From Actinomycetota bacterium (GTDB lineage: Bacteria; Actinomycetota; Acidimicrobiia; Acidimicrobiales; Ilumatobacteraceae), in the NCBI GenBank assembly GCA_026393655.1, contig JAPKZT010000143.1, forward strand, positions 1 to 5,351: DNA of 5,351 nucleotides, read 5' to 3'. The notes below the pieces were generated by a model. That model had not been told where the DNA came from. It made no database searches and saw only the letters and a list, made by a program, of their open reading frames with translations. Each line of letters begins with the position of its first letter. The stretch's first letter is position 1. This document shows positions 1 through 5,100 of this stretch, piece after piece. A program made the translations under genes and the position numbers.

Positions 1-194
1 ATGCTGTCAACATCAAATCGCTCAACACAGATTTGTGCCAAACGATGAATCTCTTCGAAACTCAAAATCTCTTTGCGGTCAAGCCACGCCATGCCTTCTT
101 CTGGCATGCAATAAGTGCACCTGAAATTACAACGATCGGTGATTGAGATCCGCAAATCACGAACAGTTCTGCCGAACGGGTCAATCAGTTCCAC
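1..194 (-). CDS. moaA: GTP 3',8-cyclase MoaA, N-terminal part (cut by window edge)
   Basis: Radical-SAM enzyme of the first step of molybdenum cofactor synthesis, converting GTP to 3',8-cyclo-7,8-dihydro-GTP in the cytoplasm. The 64 visible codons read VELIDPFGRTVRDLRISITD and then the radical-SAM cluster motif C22-x3-C26-x2-C29 (RCNFRCTYCMPEEG), which with the following Met-Pro-Glu-Glu-Gly is diagnostic for MoaA. The chosen start is GTG at 194-192, preceded by GGAG (plus coordinates 203-206) at 8 nt spacing; the frame stays open upstream but has no better start. It lies 37 nt downstream of the moeA stop on the same strand, so the two are probably one transcript. The rest, including the C-terminal second iron-sulfur cluster, lies outside the window. 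Identity is seen directly in sequence; operon membership is inferred. Confidence 0.95.
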   Translation of the reverse strand, partial: MELIDPFGRTVRDLRISITDRCNFRCTYCMPEEGMAWLDRKEILSFEEIHRLAQICVERFDVDS

Positions 195-202
195 GATCGC
201 AA

Positions 203-206
203 CTCC
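203..206 (-). promoter_or_regulatory. Ribosome binding site of moaA
   Basis: GGAG on the minus strand, 8 nt before the GTG start at 194. It is one of the few clear Shine-Dalgarno sites in the window and decides the moaA start, since no ATG is available in frame. Confidence 0.65.
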
Positions 207-231
207 ATGAACTGAGCCTATTGCGAGGCAA

Positions 232-1506
232 TTAGCCCAGCAACATCACTTCAACTTCGGAGCCTGCGGCTAGGCCTTCGCCATCTGGCACAAGGGCTAA
301 CCCATTCGCAAGCGCAGTGGCTGCAAGTTGATGACTGCCCTGTGGGCCTGTGTCGCGAACATGCAATCGGCCGTCGTTACCGAATGTTCCAAACACGCGC
401 ATCAAGTGGATCTTGCCATCGCGACGACGCTTCAGTTGTTTATCAACTATTGCTTTGACTTTTGGTCGAGTCAGATTTTGCGTATGTCCCATCATCTTGC
501 GCAACGCCGGGCGCGCCAACATTTCAAAACTAATCATTGACGAAACTGGGTTGCCTGGTAAACCGAATACCGGGATTACCCGCGAGTCGCTCGTTTTAAG
601 CCTGCCAAAAGCAAACGGCTTTGCTGGTTTTATCGCCATCTGCATCCATTGCATGTCGGCGATTCGCGACAACACGATCTTGACAACATCAAAGTCGCCT
701 TGCCCAACTCCACCGCTAGTGACAATTGCATCACAACGCGTTGCAACCTCGCGCAATATTTTTTCAAGTTTTGCTTCGTCGTCGTCGATTATCCCAAGAT
801 TGATAACTTCGCAATCAGTAGCGCTGATCATCGTTGCCAACATCGTTAAATTACTTTCTCGAATCTGGCCTGGTTTAAGTTCTCCGCCGTTAATCACGAG
901 TTCATCACCCGTCGAGAGCATCGCCACGCGAAGTCGTGGATAAGTCAAAACCTGCCGAGCATTGATCGCCGCCAATACTCCGACACCTGCCGGGTTGATC
1001 ACTGACCCGGCAGCGAACACAACATCACTAGTTTTCACGTCTTCGCCGATTTCGCGAATTGCGTCGCCAATCTGCGCTGGTTTATTGCAACGTACGCGAG
1101 TTTCGCTGATCACGGTTGCATCTTCAATCATCACAATTGCATCTGCGCCTTGTGGCACTGGCGCACCAGTCATAATTCTTGCGGTCTGACCTACACCGAT
1201 TACATAGTTCGCAATGTGGCCTGCACCGATTACACCAAGGACTTCAAGTTCAACACCAGCAGCTGTCACATCTTGTGCTCGGACAGCAAAGCCATCAACT
1301 GCAGAGTTTGCGAACGGCGGAATAAATTCAGTGGCGACGACATCTTGAGCGACGACTCGACCAGACATCTGCTGGCAATCGGTCAATACTGGCTCTAACT
1401 TATGGCAACCACCAATAACAATTTCTTGCGCTTCAACGAGAGAAATCACATCGCTGACGGTATCGCCACAGATCTGGCGACAGGCTTCGTAAAATGAAAC
1501 CGACAT
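232..1506 (-). CDS. moeA: Molybdopterin molybdotransferase MoeA
   Basis: Inserts molybdate into adenylylated molybdopterin, the last general step of molybdenum cofactor synthesis. The 424 residues match the usual MoeA length of about 400. Motifs in order: PPFANSAVDGFAVRA (63-77), TGAPVPQGADAIV (113-125), the central MoCF-biosynthesis domain with STGDELV (198-204), GQIRESN (213-219), SGGVGQGDFD (264-273), then KPAKPFAFG (293-301) and GLPGNPVSSMISFE (315-328), followed by the C-terminal MoeA domain from about 345. The loop usually reads GGVSxGD; here Ser is Gly268. The ATG at 1506-1504 is the most upstream start before an in-frame stop, but it has no Shine-Dalgarno site and overlaps the ATG of the divergent gene. 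A GTG at 1449-1447 would give MISLVEAQEIV, much closer to typical MoeA N termini, so the true start may be there. moaA follows after 37 nt. Function is secure; the start is not. Confidence 0.95.
   Translation of the reverse strand: MSVSFYEACRQICGDTVSDVISLVEAQEIVIGGCHKLEPVLTDCQQMSGRVVAQDVVATEFIPPFANSAVDGFAVRAQDVTAAGVELEVLGVIGAGHIANYVIGVGQTARIMTGAPVPQGADAIVMIEDATVISETRVRCNKPAQIGDAIREIGEDVKTSDVVFAAGSVINPAGVGVLAAINARQVLTYPRLRVAMLSTGDELVINGGELKPGQIRESNLTMLATMISATDCEVINLGIIDDDEAKLEKILREVATRCDAIVTSGGVGQGDFDVVKIVLSRIADMQWMQMAIKPAKPFAFGRLKTSDSRVIPVFGLPGNPVSSMISFEMLARPALRKMMGHTQNLTRPKVKAIVDKQLKRRRDGKIHLMRVFGTFGNDGRLHVRDTGPQGSHQLAATALANGLALVPDGEGLAAGSEVEVMLLG
1490..1495 (+). promoter_or_regulatory. Candidate -10 element for the glycolipid-binding-like gene
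   Basis: TAAAAT lies 9 nt before the ATG at 1505, which would place the transcript start at or within a few bases of the start codon. The gene has no Shine-Dalgarno site, which fits a leaderless mRNA, a common actinobacterial arrangement. No convincing -35 is visible about 17 nt upstream. The element lies inside the first codons of moeA on the other strand. Inference from spacing and sequence only. Confidence 0.4.
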
Positions 1507-2083
1507 GAACGGCGATTTAACTACCTACCAATCACTTTCTGCCTCGGGTCATCATGCGTCGTGGGAGTCTTCGAACTCGGCGCAAAATTCTGCGACGAGT
1601 GCTGTGAATTTGCGGTGGGAGAACGAAGGCTGGACAGCCGAAGGCACACTTGGTGTCGACAACGCACAGTTCGTGCTGCGACTTTCGGCTGGATGGGTAA
1701 TTCAGCAATGCTTGCTATTTCGCGATCTTGAAGACCCAGATCTGTGGCTCGGCACAGACAGTCATGGTCGATGGGGAGAAGTAAATGGCGCTCATCGCAC
1801 CGAACTAGACGGTTGCACCGATCTTGACTTTATGAACACGCCATTTACGAACTGCATACCAATCCGAAGATTGCCACTGCTAATTGGCGACAGCGCAACT
1901 CTGACGGTGGCAGTTATCGACATCGAAACACTGGGGATTACGAAACAAACACATCAATACACAAAACTTACGCAACACACTTGGCGCTACATAAGTTCGG
2001 CTTCAAACTCTGAAGTTGAAGTCAAAGTTGATGAATTTGGATTCGTGTTAGATGAACCAAATAATTTCAAACGAGTTTTTTAG
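1505..2083 (+). CDS. Putative glycolipid-binding domain protein (DUF1089/PF06475 type)
   Basis: 192 residues, the usual size of this family, whose structural representative is Pseudomonas PA1994 (as I recall, related to the LolA/LppX lipid-carrier fold). The function is unproven; binding of a lipid or glycolipid in a half-barrel is suggested by structure. Family hallmarks seen: GRW (88-90), ELDGCTDLDF (100-109), TPFTNCIPIRRL (112-123), QYTKL (151-155) and the end motif VDEFGFVLDEPNNFKR (175-190). The N-terminal YQSLSASGHHASWES corresponds to the family's start, so the ATG at 1505 is well placed; a Ser/Asn-rich insert occupies about 22-34. There is no signal peptide or membrane segment, so it is predicted cytosolic. 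It has no Shine-Dalgarno site. It is divergent from moeA with overlapping start codons, and convergent with the hydrolase gene, 16 nt apart. Family assignment is from remembered motifs, not a search. Confidence 0.8.
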   Translation: MNGDLTTYQSLSASGHHASWESSNSAQNSATSAVNLRWENEGWTAEGTLGVDNAQFVLRLSAGWVIQQCLLFRDLEDPDLWLGTDSHGRWGEVNGAHRTELDGCTDLDFMNTPFTNCIPIRRLPLLIGDSATLTVAVIDIETLGITKQTHQYTKLTQHTWRYISSASNSEVEVKVDEFGFVLDEPNNFKRVF

Positions 2084-2099
2084 CTAGCTATTTAGCGAA

Positions 2100-3350
2100 T
2101 TAGTCAGCTAGTGCTGCGTAAACAAGTGACCGTAAGTACTGTCGAATTGGGTACGTGCTCGACGGAATCAATTGCGTAAAAAACATCACACTGATTTCGT
2201 TTACCGGATCAACCCAAAATACAGTGCTAGCCATTCCGCCCCAACTAAATGTGCCATTCGGGCAAGCCACACGAGTTTTGGCTTGATTGACGACGACTCC
2301 GAAGCCGAGACCAAAACCAAGTCCGTCATAGAAAATTTCTTCGCCGATTGGGCGACCAAAAGTTGAGATGTCCGCATTATTTGGCAAGTGGTTCTGTGTC
2401 ATGAGGTCAATCGTCCGCGAAGAAACAATTCGGACATCACCTGATTTTCCGCGACCTTCAAGCATTTTAATAAATTTAAAATAATCGCCAGCAGTTGAAA
2501 ATAAACCACCGCCGCCAGAAAGAAACTTCGGTTTTTCAATCGCACTGTTTCCAAAACTTTCAAGTTTAATTTTTGAATGATTAACCTCGTCATAGCGATA
2601 GACCGACGCAAGCCGAGAACGTTTTTCTTCTGGCACAAAAAATGCCGTGTCTGTCATACCCAGAGGTGCAAAGATATTCTTTTCTAAAAACTCATCTAAC
2701 GGCATTTTCGAAACAACTTCGATAATTCGCCCAACTACGTCAGTAGCCATGCTGTAGTTCCAACTTGATCCAGGTTGAAATACCAAGGGCAACGACGCGA
2801 TTTTGTCACAGACAACTTCAAGAGAATCGTTATAGGCGACGCCAGTTTCAAAACCAGCCCGCCGATACATATCATCCACGACATCGGCATAATTAAATCC
2901 GTAAGTTAACCCCGATGTATGGGTCAACAAATGCCAAACCCGCATTGGCTCGGTTAGCGCCGCAGTCATCGGCTTCAAAATTGTTCCGGTATTCCAAACT
3001 CGAGTTTCACCGAATGACTTAATAAATTTGCTCACCGGGTCTGTGAGTTGCAACAGACCTTGTTCAACAAGCATCATCAATGCAATCGATGTAACCGGTT
3101 TGGTCATTGAGTAAATGCGATACATCGTGTCGCTCGTGATTGGCTCTCCGGTGTCAGAATCTTTCGCACCATACATTCCAAAATGTGCTACTTCGCCACG
3201 ACGTGCTACTGCGACTGCGAAACCAGCCAGACGGCCCTCATCTACATAGCGCTTGAAGTGGCTATCAATTTTCTCTAAGCGACTTTGATCGAACCCAACT
3301 TGGCTCGGTTCAACTGTTGCCGCAAAACCCACGCTTCTATTTGTGCTCAT
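2100..3350 (-). CDS. Serine beta-lactamase-like hydrolase (class C / family VIII esterase type)
   Basis: 416 residues of the beta-lactamase/transpeptidase-like fold. Motifs: S81-M-T-K84 (SxxK nucleophile motif in MYRIYSMTKPVTS), Y199-S-M (the Tyr motif in SSWNYSMATDVVGRIIE), and W370-G-G (in FSWGGMASTVFWVDP, equivalent to the KTG-like third motif). HLLTHTSGLTYGF (140-152) and FLSGGGGLFSTAGDY (276-290) are also typical. The Y-S-M in place of Y-x-N resembles family VIII esterases (EstB type) more than true AmpC, so ester hydrolysis is likelier than antibiotic resistance; the substrate is unknown. No signal peptide is seen, so it is predicted cytosolic, unlike secreted beta-lactamases. The ATG at 3350 has AAGG 5 nt upstream. 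It follows galU by 25 nt on the same strand, suggesting cotranscription. The catalytic class is clear; the substrate cannot be told. Confidence 0.88.
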   Translation of the reverse strand: MSTNRSVGFAATVEPSQVGFDQSRLEKIDSHFKRYVDEGRLAGFAVAVARRGEVAHFGMYGAKDSDTGEPITSDTMYRIYSMTKPVTSIALMMLVEQGLLQLTDPVSKFIKSFGETRVWNTGTILKPMTAALTEPMRVWHLLTHTSGLTYGFNYADVVDDMYRRAGFETGVAYNDSLEVVCDKIASLPLVFQPGSSWNYSMATDVVGRIIEVVSKMPLDEFLEKNIFAPLGMTDTAFFVPEEKRSRLASVYRYDEVNHSKIKLESFGNSAIEKPKFLSGGGGLFSTAGDYFKFIKMLEGRGKSGDVRIVSSRTIDLMTQNHLPNNADISTFGRPIGEEIFYDGLGFGLGFGVVVNQAKTRVACPNGTFSWGGMASTVFWVDPVNEISVMFFTQLIPSSTYPIRQYLRSLVYAALAD

Positions 3351-3355
3351 TACGA

Positions 3356-3360
3356 CCTTA
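3356..3360 (-). promoter_or_regulatory. Ribosome binding site of the hydrolase gene
   Basis: TAAGG on the minus strand with 5 nt to the ATG at 3350. It lies in the 25-nt gap after the galU stop and supports translation from a shared galU-hydrolase message. Confidence 0.5.
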
Positions 3361-3375
3361 CTTTCAGTGCTATTT

Positions 3376-4191
3376 TCAATTGCGAAATTTATTTTCTAAC
3401 CAAGTTTGTAATTGTGGGCCAATATCTTTGCGACCCAGTGCTATCTCAATTACTGCACGCAACAAACCCATCGGCGTGCCCGTGTCATAACGGGTTATGT
3501 CGCTAACAATACCAACAAGTTGCTTATCGCGAGCAAGCAGAGCAAGTGCATCAGTCAGTTGAAACTCGCCATTTGCGCTTGGCTTGATCACTTCTAAATG
3601 ATCAAAAACGCTCGGCGCCAAAACATATCTTCCAATAATCACAAGGTCACTGACTGCTTCGCTGGGTTTCGGTTTTTCAATCACACGAGTGATTGCAACT
3701 GCACTCTCGCTTGACGAGACGTCTGTTTTGCCGGCGATTTCGACATTGCCATAGCTCGAAACTTCAGACATCGGTACTTTTTTTAATCCAATACTGCTCG
3801 TGCCTGTGCGCTCGTAAAGCGCGATAAGTGATTTCATTAACGATGAATCGCCCATTATCTCATCTGGCAACATCACGGCGAACGACTCTTGACCGACGGC
3901 ATTGCGCGCGCAACTAATTGCATGACCAAGACCCAATGGCGAATCTTGATAGACAACGGTGACAGCAACTTTGGCGGTGCTCGCTACCGACGCATACGCC
4001 TCAATCGAAGGCTTAGAACGACTTGTAACGATTATTACTCGTTCAATGCCCGCCGCGGTCGCCTCGTCAATTACGAACTGAATTGCTGGAGTGTCATATA
4101 TAGGTAGCAATTCTTTTGGGGTAACGCGAGTGGCTGGCAAGAACCGCGTGCCCATTCCGGCTGCAGGAATCACAACGGTGCGTACGGCCAC
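3376..4191 (-). CDS. galU: UTP-glucose-1-phosphate uridylyltransferase GalU
   Basis: Makes UDP-glucose from UTP and glucose 1-phosphate, feeding envelope polysaccharides and glycolipids. Motifs in order: nucleotide-binding GMGTRFLPATRVTPKELLP (12-30), QDSPLGLGHA (82-91), LPDEI (108-112, metal-site Asp110), YGNVE (147-151), VIEKPKPSEAVSDL (170-183), IIGRYVL (185-191), GEFQLTDAL (208-216) and RYDTGTPMGLLRA (234-246). At 271 residues it is about 30 shorter than E. coli GalU; most of the loss falls after IEAYA (63-67), where the usual helical segment of about 30 residues is cut to about 9. The start is GTG at 4191, with AGGA 7 nt upstream that also forms part of a possible -10 element. The hydrolase gene follows after 25 nt; the FmdB gene starts 26 nt away in the opposite direction. 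Confidence 0.93.
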   Translation of the reverse strand: MAVRTVVIPAAGMGTRFLPATRVTPKELLPIYDTPAIQFVIDEATAAGIERVIIVTSRSKPSIEAYASVASTAKVAVTVVYQDSPLGLGHAISCARNAVGQESFAVMLPDEIMGDSSLMKSLIALYERTGTSSIGLKKVPMSEVSSYGNVEIAGKTDVSSSESAVAITRVIEKPKPSEAVSDLVIIGRYVLAPSVFDHLEVIKPSANGEFQLTDALALLARDKQLVGIVSDITRYDTGTPMGLLRAVIEIALGRKDIGPQLQTWLENKFRN

Positions 4192-4197
4192 TCAGAC

Positions 4198-4207
4198 ATC
4201 CTAGAAT
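4198..4207. promoter_or_regulatory. Near-palindromic double -10 element between galU and fmdB
   Basis: The 26-nt gap between the divergent starts holds ATCCTAGAAT. Read on the plus strand it contains TAGAAT (4202-4207), 10 nt before the fmdB ATG; on the minus strand it contains TAGGAT (4203-4198), 6 nt before the galU GTG. Both fit the TANNNT form of a -10 hexamer and overlap by two bases. Any -35 contacts would lie in the opposing coding region. For galU the overlapping AGGA could instead be a Shine-Dalgarno site on a longer leader. Inferred from sequence and spacing. Confidence 0.45.
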
Positions 4208-4217
4208 CAAAAGCCCT

Positions 4218-4613
4218 ATGCCAACTTATGTTTACAAGTTCATTGACACTGGCGAGACCATTGAGATTTATCAGGCATTCAGCGATGATGCGTTGACCGA
4301 GGCCTCGCACCCATCCGACGGCAAGCCACGCCCAGTAAAAAAAGTATTCACGCCGGTTGGCGTCACTTTTAAGGGTGGTGGGTTCTATAAAAACGACAGC
4401 GCCGCTAGTTCAAAATCGGGTGCTAGTTCAAATTCTGCAACTTCAACGAGCTCGACGGCAAGCACTTCGGCTGGCACCTCAAGCTCAGAGGGCTCGAGTA
4501 CATCAAGCGGTGAAAAGTCTGCCAACAAAACTGAGACTAAAACTGAAACAAAATCAGAGACGAAAAGCGAAACGAAAAGCGAAACGAAAACTAGCCCAGC
4601 CAAAAGCGAATAA
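4218..4613 (+). CDS. FmdB-family small protein lacking zinc-ribbon cysteines, Ser/Thr/Lys-rich tail
   Basis: 131 residues. The N-terminal about 60 align with FmdB-type zinc-ribbon proteins: MPTYVYKF start, QAFSDDALTE (19-28) and KVFTPVGVTFKGGGFYKND (42-60) are all family signatures. The normal ribbon carries two Cys-x2-Cys pairs, but here the positions read FIDTGE and ASHPSDGK and the whole protein contains no cysteine, so it cannot form the zinc site. From 61 to 100 the chain is Ser/Thr/Ala-rich, then comes a five-fold (S/T)ETK repeat (105-124) and a basic end: a long disordered tail. The M. tuberculosis relative Rv0991c, also Ser-rich and near galU, is a redox-regulated chaperone; a chaperone-like role here is inference, and redox control through cysteines is not possible. 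No Shine-Dalgarno site; a leaderless message is likely from TAGAAT upstream. The SAF-like gene follows after 22 nt. Confidence 0.85.
   Translation: MPTYVYKFIDTGETIEIYQAFSDDALTEASHPSDGKPRPVKKVFTPVGVTFKGGGFYKNDSAASSKSGASSNSATSTSSTASTSAGTSSSEGSSTSSGEKSANKTETKTETKSETKSETKSETKTSPAKSE
4530..4589 (+). repeat. Five imperfect 12-bp units encoding (S/T)ETK
   Basis: Five consecutive 12-base units inside the 3' part of the FmdB-type gene encode TETK, TETK, SETK, SETK, SETK. The last two units are identical at DNA level (agcgaaacgaaa), the others differ at third positions or in Thr/Ser codons. This suggests recent in-frame expansion of a charged disordered tail. Confidence 0.8.
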
Positions 4614-4635
4614 TCCGCACACATGGCCTCTAGCC

Positions 4636-5046
4636 ATGCAAACAAAACTAATTGATCATTGGTATGCCCTATGTCGAGACGCTTCGCGACAACGACTCGT
4701 TATTGTTGCGCTGGCTAGTTTAAGTGCGTTGTTATATCTTGTGACTGCGCTCGGCTTCACATCTAGTTCTAGCGTCGCAACAACACAAGACAGTCGCCAC
4801 GAAATACCTGCTGGGTTTCGAGCAGTGGCAATGCAAAGTGTTGGGCCGCTACCCGAGCTGCGTGCTGGCGATTATGTAGATGTGATCATTGACGCAACAG
4901 TTGCACTCGATCGCGTGTTAGTGATCGATGTTGCATTACAACCAGGTCGATCAGAAACAGTTGTGCTCGCTGTGCCACTGGCAAACGCGCCAAAAATTGC
5001 GGATGCAGCCGCTCTCGGCATCGTTGCACTGGTTTTAGTTGGCTAG
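4636..5046 (+). CDS. Short SAF/CpaB-like protein with one N-terminal membrane segment
   Basis: 136 residues from ATG at 4636. A positively charged N terminus (CRDASRQR, 13-20) is followed by one hydrophobic segment (about 21-41), then a Ser-rich linker and an outward-facing domain. IPAGFRAVAMQSVG (57-70), LRAGDYVDVI (75-84) and VLAVPLANAPKIADAAALG (110-128), ending ALVLVG, follow the pattern of the C-terminal half of SAF/RcpC-CpaB domains. The usual first SAF strand block between membrane segment and IPAG is missing, about 45 residues from memory of relatives. Such genes sit next to FmdB-type and mscL genes in many actinobacteria; a role in pilus assembly is not supported by the context here. 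No Shine-Dalgarno site is visible, and the start 22 nt after the FmdB stop suggests coupled or reinitiated translation. The frame is open far upstream over the FmdB gene, but that part is a shadow. The stop codon lies within the first unit of a 14-bp repeat array. Confidence 0.72.
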   Translation: MQTKLIDHWYALCRDASRQRLVIVALASLSALLYLVTALGFTSSSSVATTQDSRHEIPAGFRAVAMQSVGPLPELRAGDYVDVIIDATVALDRVLVIDVALQPGRSETVVLAVPLANAPKIADAAALGIVALVLVG

Positions 5047-5089
5047 CTTTAGTTGGCTAGCTTTAGTTGACTAGCTTTAGTTGGCTAGC
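5034..5089 (+). repeat. Four tandem 14-bp repeats at the end of the SAF-like gene
   Basis: The unit tttagttggctagc occurs four times head to tail (5034, 5048, 5062, 5076); only one base differs (g to a at 5070 in unit 3). Unit 1 encodes the last residues and the TAG stop of the SAF-like gene; units 2 to 4 fill most of the gap to the uppP stop. Units 1, 2 and 4 carry the palindrome GCTAGC, so any two copies can pair into a small hairpin. Units 3 and 4 can form a 5-bp stem followed by the T-rich cttgttaattt, so the array might act as a weak terminator between the convergent genes. Confidence 0.9.
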
Positions 5090-5100
5090 TTGTTAATTTA

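Noticed and set aside
350..943. Open frame of 197 codons on the plus strand
   Set aside because: It lies fully antisense to moeA, whose motifs are conserved throughout; its translation has no recognisable family pattern.
2071..2115. Rho-independent terminator between the convergent genes
   Set aside because: The T run at 2075-2081 precedes rather than follows the possible stem, and the stem is only about 6 bp with a 16-base loop, so no terminator is called.
2399..2638. 79-codon frame on the minus strand
   Set aside because: It is a shifted frame inside the hydrolase gene, which is intact across this stretch, so it is neither a separate gene nor a frameshift sign.
4200..4217. Shine-Dalgarno site for fmdB
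   Set aside because: The bases before the ATG at 4218 (caaaagccct) contain no AGG/GGA/GAG core; a leaderless start fits better.
4357..4635. Upstream extension of the SAF-like gene
   Set aside because: It overlaps the FmdB-type gene in another frame and translates as Arg/Lys/Gln-rich repeats; the hydrophobic N terminus and family-like part begin at the ATG at 4636.
4385..4645. Hydrophobic 86-codon frame on the minus strand
   Set aside because: Antisense to the low-complexity Ser/Thr/Glu/Lys tail of the FmdB-type gene; its Val/Leu/Phe richness is simply the complement of those repeats.
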